Below, one piece after another: positions 45,429-56,349 of a stretch of DNA of 64,000 nucleotides. Position numbers and translations under genes: made by a program. The DNA comes from Achatina immaculata (lineage: Eukaryota > Mollusca > Gastropoda > Stylommatophora > Achatinidae), in contig CM019707.1 in assembly GCA_009760885.1 (NCBI GenBank), positions 31,061,687 through 31,125,686 of the forward strand, read 5' to 3'. The notes beneath the pieces are model-generated. The model searched no databases, was not told the origin of the DNA, and saw nothing but the letters and a program-made list of their open reading frames with translations. Each line of letters begins with the position of its first letter. The first letter of the stretch is position 1.

Positions 45429-45665
45429 GAGTGAAGCCTCTCCCCATTCATTAGTGAAGCCTCTCCCCATTCATCAGTGAAGCCTCTTCTCAATCATCAG
45501 TGAAGCCTCTCCCTATTCATCAGTGAAGCCTCTCCTCATTCATCAGTGAAGCCTCTCCTCATTCATCAGTGAAGCCTCTCCTCATTCATCAGTGAAGCCT
45601 CTCCTCATTCATCAGTGAAGCCTCTCCTCATTCATCAGTGAAGCCTCTCCTCATTCATCAGTGTT
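45428..45665 (+). repeat. 24-bp minisatellite, block 2
   Basis: About ten units of the 'cattcatcagtgaagcctct' + 'cctc' type. Block 2 is more uniform than block 1. Confidence 0.93.
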
Positions 45666-45884
45666 ATCATCATTGCTACGGAGGAGCACTGGAAGAAATG
45701 ACTCAGACTTGTCTGAAATGTAATGATAATAATCCTGTAACATTTATCATGGTGTATGTGTATGTGTGTGTGTATGTGAACCTGGACTTCATATGAACAT
45801 ACAAAGTTATTCCAGAGACATGTCATGAGTCTTAAAAATTTATGTTATTAAAGAGGATACGTGGGAGAAAAAAGTCGACTCAGT

Positions 45885-46085
45885 CACTAAAGGCGGGGTC
45901 ACTGAAGGCGGAGTCACTGAAGGTGGAGTCATTGAGGCGGAGTCATTGAAGGCGGGGTCACTGAAGACGGGGTCATTGAAGGCGGTATCACTGAAGGCGG
46001 AGTCACTGAAGGCGGGATCATTGAAGGCGGAGTCACTGAAGGCGGAGTCATTGAAGGCGGAGTCACCGAAGGCGGAGTCATGAAG
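45885..46085 (+). repeat. 15-bp minisatellite, block 2
   Basis: Second copy of the GGCGGAGTCACTGAA array, lying about 1.09 kb downstream of the first. Confidence 0.95.
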
Positions 46086-46417
46086 TCGAAGTATTCTCAG
46101 TAACTTCCAAGCCACAAGTGTGTCTCTCCTGGCTTCCAGTGATGACACTGGCGTCATAATGATATACTCCCCTTCAGCCAGGGAAAGGTTCACTTCCTAT
46201 GACTGTAGAGCTTGAAAAAGCCAGCTTCCAAAGTGTGGAGCAGGAAGTTAGAAAAGATCCATCTTTGCTCGCTCCTGATTCAGGCTTTCCAGTCGCTCAG
46301 GACATCGTAAGAGACCATAAATACAAGTTCCCATTTACAGCATTTCTAATCAAGACACGAGTTAACCATTAGGTTTGTTCTGTCTTTCTCTTTGTGTCGC
46401 ATTTCTGCTTGTTTAGG

Positions 46418-46915
46418 TACGTAAAGAAATCATAGTGGCTCTTAGCACTCAGCCACATAAAGAAATCATAGTGGCTCTTAGCACTCAGTCACAAAAAGGA
46501 ATCATAGTGGCTCTTAGCACTCAGCCACATAAAGAAATTATCGTGGCTCTTAGCACTCAGTCACATAAAGATATCACAGTGGCTCTTAGCACTCAGTCAC
46601 ATAAAGAAATCATAGTGGCTCTTAGCACTCAGCCACATAAAGAAATCATAGTGGCTCTTAGCACTCAGTCACAAAAAGGAATCATAGTGGCTCTTAGCAC
46701 TCAGCCACATAAAGAAATCGTAGTGGCTTTTAGCACTCAGTCACATAAAGAAATCATAGCAGCTCTTAGCACTCAGCCACATAAAGAAATCATAGTGGCT
46801 TTTAGCACTGAGGACATAAAGAAATCATAGTGGCTTTTAGCACTGAGGACATAAAGAAATCATAGTGGCTCTTAGCACTGAGCACATACAGAAATTATAG
46901 TGGCTCTTAGACTAT
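46418..46915 (+). repeat. 36-bp minisatellite, block 2 (about 13 units)
   Basis: Expanded version of the array at 45325. The 12-residue repeat in the open frame (ALSTQPHKEIIV) comes from the 36-bp period and has no start-to-stop gene structure. Confidence 0.95.
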
Positions 46916-47584
46916 AAATAAAGAAAGGAAAGGAAGAAAAAATGTCAGTGCTATCAAGTATCAAAGTTCAAATAATCTAAGATTTAATTAATATGATTCT
47001 TCCCCATAAAAACTCACGAACAGAAAAATGAATGAAAAACAAAAATAACAGTTCGCAATATTTATTGTATTTATTGTATTCGTTACATTTAAAGTATTTA
47101 ATTTATTCAGCATTTCTATACAAAAAACATTTTTCATAAATTCCATAGAATTGTATGACAACCATAAGATAAATGTGATGAATAATATCTAAATGCTTTA
47201 GTGCCTCTCTCAAAAATGTAAAGAAAAATTTATTATTATAATAATAAGCAGCAACACGATAATAACGGAAGACATCTATATGATTTAACCCTTTTCTGTC
47301 CTGAATAATTTTAGTTAATTACGGCTTCGATACTTTTTTAAAAAATCTGGATGTAAATTCTCCAACACCATAATGCCAAAACTGAAGAGAATTTATTAAT
47401 GAAAATGTAGCTAACCTGAGTAAATTCTACCTTTTTGTATTTAAAATAATCAATATGTAATCAGTTAAAAGTGTGCTTGTCTAATAAATGCTTGACAAAG
47501 GATAGGAAAGGTTTGAAGAAACTTGAAGATAAAACGCTTTAATATAGAGCCGAAAAATGAAACTAAAATTGCCATCCATTAACT
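46916..47584. other. AT-rich DNA without recognised features
   Basis: Very AT-rich; no gene, array or element recognised. Confidence 0.5.
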
Positions 47585-48105
47585 CATTCATTAATTCATT
47601 TGCACGTCCCTTGCGGAACTTTGACTCCCAAACAGCACTCCTGTAGGTCTCTCGGTTGTGAGCAAGATGGCCTGCTGCTGATGCACCCATTTGCAGATCA
47701 TCAACGATGTCTTGCAGCCATCTTCGCCTTGGTTTTCCTCTCTTTCTTTTTCCCATTATGTATCCTTCCAAGACTGTCTTCTCTAGATTATCATGACGTT
47801 TAATGTGTCCAAAATATTTAAGTTTTCTTTGTTTAGTCCTCTTTACCAGCCAATCTTCTTCAATATTAAGTTCTTGTAGTGTTGATGTATTTGTTCTTTT
47901 TTGTGTCTATGATGTTTGAAGAACTCTTCTGCAGCATTTACATTAAAAGGCATTTATATGTTTCTCAGCTGTTTTGTTAAGTGTCCAGGTCTCACAGGCA
48001 TATGTTGCGATGGGAAAGATGCATGCCCTTAAAAATCTTATTTTTGTAGTTTTGTCTGTTCCTCTCCACAGATTCTTTAGTTGTTTTAGTTTCTGAAGAA
48101 AGAAC
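47585..48105 (-). mobile_element. LINE family A, 5'-truncated copy
   Basis: The minus strand runs from the thumb (ATYACETWTLNKTAEKHINA) through KYFGHIKRHDNLEKTVLEGY to the 3' end 'gcaaatgaattaatgaatga'. It has one or two frame breaks. Confidence 0.92.
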
Positions 48106-48262
48106 TGCCATTACAAAAATAATATAGAAGAAATCAAAGCAGCAACAAGCTAAGAAATATTGATAAATCTCAGTCTAAAAAAACAATAAAAGATGCATAA
48201 GTGGTACAGAACAGACATAAAGTAGTAAATAGTTATAACTAAATATATATATATCTGCCAGA

Positions 48263-48454
48263 CAGGGCCGTCTTAACGGCACTGAGGGCCCCTAGACAAA
48301 GTAATGCACTGCCCCCCCCCCCCCCCATTCCTCTCAAATTTATGCAAATAATGGTAGGAATTCATACATTTCCATGGGCTGGCTGGGCCCCGTGCACTTT
48401 TGGGGTCCCTGGGCAGTGCCCAGGTGGAGCCCATGCGTTATTAAAACGGCACTG
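48263..48454. mobile_element. Short MITE-like element with imperfect inverted ends
   Basis: CAGGGCCGTCTTAACG on the left pairs imperfectly with CGTTATTAAAACGGCACTG on the right. The interior is GC-rich ('gggccccgtgcacttttggg') with a C-run, unlike its AT-rich surroundings. No clear target-site duplication. Confidence 0.5.
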
Positions 48455-48589
48455 TTACCATATCACCGTAATGAAATTACCGAAACTTTCTAACTGGAGA
48501 TAAAAGTACAATTTAGTAATAAGGAAAGGTTAAGTATGGTCAGTTTCCATCAGACCAAGAGTGTTACTAGGGCATTTAACACAGTGCAC

Positions 48590-49095
48590 AATGTTATAAG
48601 CACAAAAACCAAGTTAAGATTATTCAATTCAAATGTAATATCCACTCTCATTTATGCATGCGAAAGCTGAAAAACAACTAAAAAAAAAACAGACAAGAAA
48701 TTAAACCTTTTTGAAAATAAATGCCTCAGGAAAATACTCGGTAAAAAGTGGAACGAATTAAAGAACAAAGCAGAGATAAGGCAGGTGAGCAAACGACAAC
48801 CTGTCTCATGGGCGATCAGAAAAAGAAGATGGGCATATGTCGATCACGTGATGAGAAGAAACAACCAGAGAATCCCAAAACAAGCTGTTATCAAGTGGAA
48901 CACAAAATGCCGTAGAAAAAGAGGTCGACCACGTGAAACTCTAAAGAGGACATTGTTAAGAGAGGCCAGTTTAGTGGGCATAACATCCCTTGATGAGGAT
49001 GAAAAGCTCGGCGAAAACAGGAAATTTTGGCCAACTACCTAGGAAGACCTGTGTGACGTTTAGCGGCACAGGAAGGATGTAAGATGTAAGACAGT
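48590..49095 (+). mobile_element. LINE family B, 5'-truncated copy
   Basis: Starts 'ttataagcacaaaaaccaag' and continues to MSKRQPVSWAIRKRRWAYVD, the basic region and 'gtttagcggcacaggaagga'. Frame breaks occur before 48785. Confidence 0.92.
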
Positions 49096-49160
49096 GTGAA
49101 TATATACTGGGGTACGGAGTCATGTTTGAAATAAATCCATGACTATATATATATATATCT

Positions 49161-49409
49161 GAACCTTAAGTGCCCAGGGCACATGGGGCTTCCGCAAGGG
49201 TTTTCCACAAATGCCTGTCCTTCGCCTTTTTTTCTGCTCTTGCCCAGGTGAGCCCTCTATTGCTCAACATCTTTTCTGTTGTTCTTCTCCATGTCTCTTT
49301 TGGTCTACCCTTACTTCTGTTCCCCTGTGGTGTCCATCTTAGTGCTATTTTTGGTAGTGAGTTGTCAGTCATTCGGAGCACATGTCCCAACCATCGCCAG
49401 CGTCTTTCC
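49161..49409 (-). mobile_element. LINE family C, 3' end
   Basis: The minus strand has the intact 74-codon frame MGHVLRMTDN...APCALGT (49166-49390). Confidence 0.88.
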
Positions 49410-49415
49410 TCAATA

Positions 49416-49419
<4 letters not shown>

Positions 49420-49455
<36 letters not shown>
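49420..49455. repeat. (AT)n microsatellite
   Basis: An alternating AT run between LINE C (-) and LINE B (+). Confidence 0.95.
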
Positions 49456-49457
<2 letters not shown>

Positions 49458-50057
49458 CATACCTTGGCAGCTACATAGACCAGGAATGTGACACTAGAAA
49501 GGAAGTTAGGATCAGAAGTGCAAAAGCAACATCAATCTTCAAGAATCTTGAGAACATATGGAATTCAAATGTTATAAGCACAAAAACCAAGTTAAGACTA
49601 TTCAATTCAAATGTAATATCCACCCTCATTTATGCATGTGAAAGCTGGAAAACAACTAAAGAAATAGACAAGAAATTAGACTCTTTTGAAAACAAATGCC
49701 TAAGGAAAATAATCGGCATCAAGTGGAACGAATTCAAGAACAATGCAGAGATAAGACAGATGACTGAACAACAACCAGTCTCATGGGTGATCAGGAAAAG
49801 GAGATGGACATATGTTGGTCACTTGTTGAGAAGAAATGATCAGAGAATCCCAAAACAAGCTATCAAGTGGAACACAACAGGCCGAAGAAAAAGAGGCAGA
49901 CCGCGTGAAACTCTAAAGAGGACATTGTTAAGAGAGGCCAAATTAACAGGCATAAAATCCTTTGATGAGGTTGAAAGACTCGCCGAAGACAGGAAAAATT
50001 GGCGAATTACTTTGCGAGCCCTATGTGACGTTTAACGGCACGGGAACGATATAAGAT

Positions 50058-50058
<1 letters not shown>
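49455..50058 (+). mobile_element. LINE family B, 3' third with a 190-codon open frame
   Basis: Open from AYLGSYIDQECDTRKEVRIR through ENKCLRKIIGIKWNEFKNNA, RKRRWTYVGHLLRRNDQRIP, RKRGRPRETLKRTLLREAKL to ALCDV and a stop at 50035. This is the best-kept C-terminal region of the family. It is bounded on both sides by (AT)n runs. Confidence 0.92.

Positions 50059-50110
<52 letters not shown>
50059..50110. repeat. (AT)n microsatellite
   Basis: An alternating AT run directly after the LINE B tail. Confidence 0.95.
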
Positions 50111-50112
<2 letters not shown>

Positions 50113-50252
50113 TGTGGACCTTTTGTGTGGAATGTGGTCTGAACTGTTATTGGTATTGTGTGTTCATATGAAGTCCAGATTCACCTATACACAGGCACAT
50201 ACACATACACTATGTCACATGTCACAGATCAAGTTTTGTGTTCTTTTTTTGC

Positions 50253-50335
50253 TAGCCACGACCTGACCCCCCCCCCCCCCCCCCCACTGTGGTGGGTAGA
50301 AGTGGAAACGTCTTTCTTAGGTGCTCACAGCTTGA
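50253..50335 (-). mobile_element. SINE family S2, fragment
   Basis: 'gctagccacgacctgacccc' and 'ggtgggtagaagtggaaac' match the S2 copy at 56350 ('gcgagccactttctgaccgc', 'ggtgggtggaaattgaaac'). A C-run of about 20 is inserted. Confidence 0.55.
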
Positions 50336-50734
50336 CCAGATCAAAGCTGTTTATTCTTAGTCTTCTTCTTCTTCTTACTATTATTATTGTTACTACTACT
50401 ATAATATATAACAGTATGTTCATTTATTGTTGGTGCGCTGTGGAGACTGTACTCCCAGCACAACGCCGTATATCACTGCATCCAATATATTTACCAACAG
50501 ATTAAAAAAACATTACAAATTTGCAAAAGAAAAACAAACAAACAAACCAACAAACAAACAAACACACAAACAAACAAACAAACGTAGAGGGTAGAATACG
50601 TGAAAGGAGGAGTGGACTCTTCTGTGTTACCCCAGCACAAGAAAAAGTTGACAAAGAACTAATTACTTGAGCGTAAGGCGAACAGCTCCTTGTCTGTTTT
50701 GAATGTACAGAACCGTGATGGAGGACTGTACTGT

Positions 50735-51325
50735 ATGAGAACCCCGGAAAAGTAGTACACTGAGAATTTTATACGTCACGGAAAGAAAAGTAGTACACCG
50801 AGAATTTTATACGTCACGGAAAGAAAAGTAGTACATTGAGAATTGTAGACGTTACGGAAAGAAAAGTAGTACACAGAGAATTGTAGACGTCACGGAAAGA
50901 AAAGTAGTACATTGAGAATTGTAGACGTCACGGAAAGAAAAGTAGTACACTAAGAATTTTATACGTAATGGAAAGAAAAGTAGCACACGGAGCATTTTAG
51001 ATTTCACAGAAAGAAAAAAAAGTTGTACACGAAGCGTTTTAGACCTCACAGAAAGAAAAGTAGTACACAGAGAATTGTAGACGTCACAGAAAGAAAAGTA
51101 GTACACAGAGAATTGTAGACGTCACAGAAAGAAAAGTAGTACACAGAGAATTGTAGACGTCACGGAAAGAAAAGTAGTACACAGAGAATTGTAGACGTCA
51201 CGGAAAGAAAAGTAGTACACAGAGAATTGTAGACGTCACGGAAAGAAAAGTAGTACACAGAGAATTGTAGACGTCACGGAAAGAAAAGTAGTACACAGAG
51301 AATTGTAGACGTCACAGAAAGAAAG
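50735..51325 (+). repeat. About 37-bp minisatellite (about 15 units)
   Basis: The unit GACGTCACGGAAAGAAAAGT + AGTACACAGAGAATTGTA repeats from about 50735. The right half (51060-51310) is nearly uniform, the left half more varied (ATACGTCACGG, TTTCACAG). Every unit carries a palindromic GACGTC. Confidence 0.93.
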
Positions 51326-51584
51326 ATAGAAAGAGAGAGGTAGGAACCTTGATTCGAAGCACGGGCTCAAGCTGAAATAGTTCTTTTACCGAAATGTGTC
51401 TCCATTTCGCGTCTAAAATGCTTGAGATATTTCGTCGACTCCAATCACGCATCATTGTTTTGTATTATTTTGTTGTGCCCATTCCCCGTTGTCTCAAGCT
51501 TGTTGTACTTGTACATACAACTTTAAAATACAACGCATATTTAGTTATTACCACGGAAAGAAGGGGCGGGGGGAGGCTATAGTT

Positions 51585-51895
51585 GACGTGGCCAGTGTCA
51601 GGGCAAGCGAACCATAACCGACCAAGACCCTGTCCCACCTCTCCTTTGGTAACCCCCCCCCTCCCCCACACCCTCATAACAGGTCTAGCTTAGCTAACAA
51701 GGCAAGGACAGCCATAGCCTTCATGGTGGTGGAGTCTTGCTAAAGAAGCTACTGCTTTTTTTTTAGCTCCTATCAGGGATTGAAAAAAAAACACCTACAT
51801 AACCAGCTCCCAATCCGACACAACGATGCTGTGCCTCAAAACCCTCACTGCATTCACTACAAAGGAGCACCAGTCTCGCAGTTCCAAGAAGACAA
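51585..51895 (+). mobile_element. Dispersed repeat family H, diverged copy
   Basis: 'gcgaaccataaccgaccaag', 'ttcatggtggtggagtcttg' and 'gatgctgtgcctcaaaaccc' follow the order seen at 36190-36470. The tail is 'aagaagacaaaaaag'. Confidence 0.7.
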
Positions 51896-52149
51896 AAAAG
51901 AAACTGTTACAACGAAAAAAAATGGAAGAAATAATTCATTATTTGATTTGTGAGTACATGCACGTATACATTATAACATCGCATGGGGGTCATTTGAATA
52001 TTTTTTTAGGAAGGGGGGGGGGTAGTTAGAATATATTATACTTTTTCAGACATTATTTGACAGCTATGCTGCCCCCGGGGAGTGGGAGAGCATCAAAATC
52101 TTTGAGGCTTTGGGCGGGGCGTGGGTTGGGAAACACTGGGGGTACAGCC

Positions 52150-52339
52150 TCAAATGTTACAGTCTTCGGCCTTTTCAACGGGTACTAGGTCTGTAGCTTT
52201 GGAAAGACGGCGCCGACATCGGGGTAACAAACTTTGTACCCGCCGTCTGATCTCCGGGAGAAGTATCCACACAAGAGGCATGAAAACATGGCGACAGTCA
52301 TTGACAGTCTCGAAGCTGATCCAGAGAGCTGCCGTTTTG
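52150..52339 (-). CDS. Receptor 2, exon 2 (TM7 and cytoplasmic tail)
   Basis: The acceptor TTTTTCAG (ending 52340) is followed by one base that completes a Ser codon. Then come KTAALWISFETVNDCRHVFM, PLVWILLPEIRRRVQSLL and an Arg/Lys-rich tail ending EDCNI with TGA, 62 residues. It is homologous to exon 2 of receptors 1 and 3, with the same phase. MPLVW replaces NPxxY. The tail contains Cys residues after the putative helix 8 that could be lipid-modified. The intron (876 bp) contains a family A LINE and (CATA)n arrays. Confidence 0.88.
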
Positions 52340-52435
52340 CTGAAAAACAGAAAGAGAAATTATTGTGGTGCTTTGATCTGAGATTTTGTTCTTTTTTTAT
52401 TGTTATAAGGAAATATTGTATTTGTCCATCTATTC

Positions 52436-52500
52436 ATACATACATACATTATGGATACATACATACATGCATACATACATATTGCATACACACATTCATT
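52436..52500 (+). repeat. (CATA)n/(ATTC)n simple repeat in receptor 2 intron
   Basis: Tetranucleotide runs before the LINE A 3' tail. The (ATTC)n part belongs to the LINE tail. Confidence 0.9.
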
Positions 52501-52930
52501 CATTCATTCATTCATTCATTCATTTGCATGTCCCTTGCGGAACTTTGCCTGCCTAACAGCACTCCTGTAGGCCTCTCGGTTGTGAGCAAGATGGACTGCC
52601 GCTGTTGTATCCATTTGCAGATCGTCAACGATGTCTTTCATCCATCTTCGTCTTGGTCTTCCTCTCTTTCTTTTTTCCCATTATGTATCCTTCCAATACG
52701 GTCTTCTCTGACTTATCATGACGTATAATGTGTCCAAAATATTTAAGTTTTCTCTCTTTAATCCTCTTTACTAGCCAGCCTTCTTTAATATGAAGCTCTT
52801 GTAGTATAGAGATATATTTATTCTTTTTTGTGTCCATGATATTTGGAGAACTCTTCTGTAGCATTTACATTCAAAGGCATTTATTTGTTTCTCAGCTGTT
52901 TTGTTAAGTGTCCAGGTCTCACAGGCATAT
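52495..52930 (-). mobile_element. LINE family A, 3' fragment in receptor 2 intron
   Basis: The minus strand shows ACETWTLNKTAEKQINAFEC, LKYFGHIIRHDKSEKTVLEG, and ends in (GAAT)n. It is 5'-truncated within the thumb region. Confidence 0.92.
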
Positions 52931-53062
52931 ACATACATATGCTTATATATAGATATAAATACACACATACATGCATTCATACATAATATGCATACATACA
53001 TACATACATGCATACGTACTTACATACGTACATATATACGTAAATATACGTACATATAAACA

Positions 53063-53096
<34 letters not shown>

Positions 53097-53102
53097 CATA
53101 AT
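52930..53102 (+). repeat. (CATA)n/(TACG)n simple repeat in receptor 2 intron
   Basis: Imperfect CATA tetramers directly upstream of the LINE fragment. Confidence 0.9.
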
Positions 53103-53215
53103 CACTTCGCACTTCTAAATCTAAATCAGCTACCTTCTGTTTTTCATCGCTGGATCCACGCTTCTGATATTTAAACACAGGAAAACATGAAATTACACAA
53201 TTCATGAAATCTTAC

Positions 53216-54141
53216 CTTGTATCATGAATGACATGAAGCGCTTCGCCAAGGAGTGGTACAGTGTGGTACGGCAACTGAAACACCACAAGAAGAACAACTG
53301 CTACAATATACACCTTAGCTGGGTCAGTGTTCGTTCCTTGGTATTGTGGCTCACTATGGCCACTGTCGGAGCAACGTCCAGCAAATCTTGAGTATTTCAA
53401 AGCCACAGCTAGAAACAGCAGCAGAACAGCAATAGATAACAGAACAATGTCAATGATATTTGTGACTTTGTAGAACTCAGTTATGAAACAATGATGCATG
53501 AAAATCGTATAGAATTTCCTCTGGAGATTATCAGCTGGGATATTTGCCAGCACGAGTAACAGAGCAATGCACCAGGGACCAATCAAGAGCGCAGCTGCTC
53601 CATTTTGTGTTTTCCGTGGACCAAGTTTCGGTCGGAGGTCCAAATTGAGAATCTGAGCCATATAAACAAGAAGAAGAAGAATGAAAAGCAAGTTTTCAAC
53701 ATTATCTTCAAGGAAATCACCAGCTGCGATTTTACTCGATTCATGGCAGTGTATTAATTGACTTCGATACTTTGCATCCACGATACTTGGTATTTCGCCT
53801 GCCGAATCGAGGAAATAAACTATAAGCAGGCTGCAGATCACTTGGTTCCTGAAACGTCCGCGTAATCGAATGTCCAGAAGAATCGTCGCTAGAAACCCAC
53901 CGTTCACAACTGCCCCAAGAACACAAAGCAATCCTTTGATAGCACGTTGTAAAGTGCTTAACATCATGAAAAAAGAAATGAAATCATTAAGCATTCTATC
54001 GTACATATGATCATCATAGTACTCAAAAAAATAAATGTTCTCATAAAAATAAGTGTCGCTTTCATTATTAAACACCTCAGTCATCTCACTTGAATTGACG
54101 AGACTGGACCATACATCACTTTCGTCAACAGAACTTGACAT
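53216..54141 (-). CDS. Receptor 2, exon 1 (N-terminus to TM6) of a class A-like 7TM receptor
   Basis: A probable plasma-membrane G protein-coupled receptor; 371 residues after joining exon 2. The N-terminus is long and acidic (about 65 residues, sequons at Asn16 and Asn26). TM1 is about 66-89 (Asn80), TM2 about 99-118. Cys132 and Cys218 make the expected TM3-ECL2 pair. TM3 is about 146-167, DLR at 168-170, TM4 with Trp190, TM5 about 228-249, TM6 about 278-298 with FQLPYH (Pro291). The ICL2 segment RPKLGPRKTQ is the same as in receptor 3. The start ATG has A at -3. The donor GTAAGA sits inside the last codon, as in the other two. The minus-strand gene lies 7.5 kb from receptor 3, which is in the opposite orientation. 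The ligand is unknown; a chemosensory role is only a guess. Confidence 0.9.
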
Positions 54142-54940
54142 TCTCAGTGTTTAGGCGGCGGCAGCACCCAAAATATCTCGTATGTTAGACAAAAAAAAAA
54201 CAGTTTTAGAAATTAGCCATTAAAGTTATTCGTGAAATATGACCTTTGAGAATGGATATATAAAGCCTTTGAACAGATTTCGCGGAAGGGAAAGCCAGAA
54301 ACACCACAACATAAAATCACTTTCTAAAAATAGCTTTTATCTCGCGATAATAGTGAGTTCCTCTTATCTGGCTCGTTCTGAAGCGCAATTGAAAACAGTT
54401 TTATAACCGTCCTAGTTGAAGAGGGCAAACTTTTGCTGTAATAACTTGTAGATATGTCGTTCTAGAGCAGGTGATGTAGAAATAACAGGTCTACATCAAA
54501 CAGAACAAAACATGTTCTTTCCCATCACTGATAGGTTTATTTATTTATTTATTTTTTGCTCAAAATGTCCCAGCAGAGATCAGTATATCTGTAAGGATAA
54601 CGCTAAAGGTCCATCGACAGATGTATTAAGGGAATAAAGTTCAGTAACAAAGAAGGATGAACGGAACTTTTATACTTGGCATGTGATGTCAGACAGAAAT
54701 ACGTCATAACGTATTGTCTTTCCGGCCGTATCTCCAGTGACGGCTAGAAGATAATACGATCACAAACAGGGCGAACTCTGGCTTGAAGAACTGCAACTCT
54801 CAACTCAAGTTCACTAGTACTTAACTCTTTCAGTCTTGAACTGATTTCCCTGCCAGGCGAGTATAAGCCTTGGTAGAAAGAAAATGAAGGAAAATTACTC
54901 TATAATTGTAAAAAAAAAAAAAAATATGGGCTGGGTCATT
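54142..54940. other. 5' flank of receptor 2; no motif called
   Basis: No clear TATA or other element could be defended. AT-rich with ordinary complexity. Confidence 0.4.
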
Positions 54941-54944
54941 TTAT

Positions 54945-55193
54945 TTAGGAAGTGATTAGTGGACTTGTCTCTCATGGCGAAGGTCGGGGGTTCGAATCCG
55001 GCCGGAGGCATCCCAGTCCACTCAGATGTAGAAATGGGTACCCACTTCTTCTGAAGTTGGAGAAGGAAAGACGGCCAGGCGTGATACTGACCATATCACC
55101 CTCTAGTGTGCTGGCAGGTCAAGGAAAATAAGGGCACTAACTCCATATCCCTATGTGCCTCTAAGGCATGACAGGGTCACCTTACCTTACCTT
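54945..55193 (+). mobile_element. SINE family S1, best copy
   Basis: 'gaagtgattagtggacttgt' (A-box region), 'gggggttcgaatccggccgg' (a consensus B box), 'gtagaaatgggtacc', 'ggcgtgatactgaccatatc', 'ctggcaggtcaaggaaaata', then a tail of 'ccttaccttacctt'. About 250 bp in total. This is the best reference for the family. Confidence 0.8.
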
Positions 55194-55237
55194 TAGAGTT
55201 TCACGTGGTCCACCTCTTTTTTTCTTCGACCTGTTTC
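55194..55237 (-). mobile_element. LINE family B, 40-bp scrap
   Basis: 'agagtttcacgtggtccacc' and 'cttcgacctgttt' match the minus-strand B copies (for example 16700-16745). Sandwiched between two SINEs. Confidence 0.7.
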
Positions 55238-55239
55238 AC

Positions 55240-55440
55240 CATGGGGGCTACAGTGGCAGTATTTTCCTAGACCTTGTCCTACACTAAAGAATGATATGAT
55301 CAGCCTCACACACGGCTGTCTTTCCTTCCACGAAGAAACCAGGTGCCTATTTCTACAACCTTGGTGACTTGGGGCGCTCCAAGACAGATTCGAACCGGGA
55401 GCCTTCTCCATCAGAGGCGAGCGCATTTATTGGGGGGAGG
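55240..55440 (-). mobile_element. SINE family S1, reverse copy
   Basis: The minus strand begins 'aatgcgctcgcctctgatgg' and has 'cccggttcgaatctgtcttg' (B box), then the S1 body with 'ttgtagaaataggcacctgg'. It faces the S1 copy at 54945 tail to tail. Confidence 0.75.
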
Positions 55441-55955
55441 GGGTGAGACAAGTAGAGGATTTTCTTTTCTGATAGGAACTTAAATACAGTCCATGGAGAA
55501 GTCTCTCACTGCTCGTCTAACAACATTCTTGGATAAACTGGCTTTCAAAATACGCCCCGTTCTTCAGACTTAGCTATTAAAAAAAAAAGTAGTTACGGGA
55601 GAGAAAAAAGTGGAAAGGACTACAAAGAACTTAGAACATTGGACGAAACATGATCCTTACCGTAATGCGCATTTCTTGTATCATTTCTACCAGTTCTTAT
55701 CACTTCCTTATCATTTTCTTATGTGACGCCCACCATCACAAGCGGTATAATGTCTGGGTCACTTGTGTCAAGTAGAATCTTCAGTGTCAGGTTGTATCAT
55801 ACTATAAGAAGAAGGAGGTGCTAAGTCCAATCCCAGGTTACTTTAACCTGTACTGTAATCTTCTCGGTACAGCTGGACCCGAGTGATAATCAGGGTCATG
55901 ACTCCACTTACATTTTAATCTTCTCCGGAATAATCTTCTTTTAATCTTCTCAGTT
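55441..55955. other. No recognised feature
   Basis: Contains a short G-run and mixed sequence; nothing coding. Confidence 0.4.
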
Positions 55956-55959
55956 GCTG

Positions 55960-56205
55960 AGAATTGGCTCGTAAACACCATCAAGGCCGAGGGACTTCGG
56001 CCACATCAAGAAACACTCGCTTGGAGAGGCTGATGCTGGACGGCATAGTGTCCCGCGCAAAAGAGAAAAGAGACGACCTCGCTGCAGATGGAAAGTCCTG
56101 AATATGTCATTAGGCTTCGAGGCGCTGGTAAACTTGCTCCAGCCTTCTTCGCCATTCAGGGAGGCAGCGAGAAGCACAAAGGCAAAGGTATGAGCCGTGA
56201 ATCAG
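55960..56205 (+). mobile_element. LINE 3' fragment (unassigned RTE-like family)
   Basis: The + strand reads FGHIKKHSLGE, then RKREKRRPRCRWKVLNMSLG and FREAARSTKAKV with a stop. This is the 'FGH....R...GR...W......R.A...' pattern of LINE C-termini. No second copy in the window. Confidence 0.5.
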
Positions 56206-56349
56206 TGCCATTGCACACGGTCAAACCAAAAGTGCTCTTCTGCCTAGTCAACAGTTGACTAGAAACTGCAAACTAGTGTCCCCATCAGCACCAACTCCGT
56301 AGCTAGCGGCGTCGTTCCTCGTCTTTCCCAGAGAGTAGCTATTTTTTTC

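Noticed and set aside
46435..46830. 131-codon open frame with a 12-residue repeat
   Set aside because: The 36-bp minisatellite period is a multiple of three, which keeps frames open. There is no gene context or splice signal.
52234..52728. 164-codon open frame on the + strand
   Set aside because: It runs across receptor 2 exon 2 antisense, a CATA repeat and an antisense LINE fragment, so it is composite noise.
54955..55015. A tRNA gene with a perfect B box
   Set aside because: No acceptor stem or anticodon arm can be drawn, and the sequence continues into the S1 SINE body found elsewhere.
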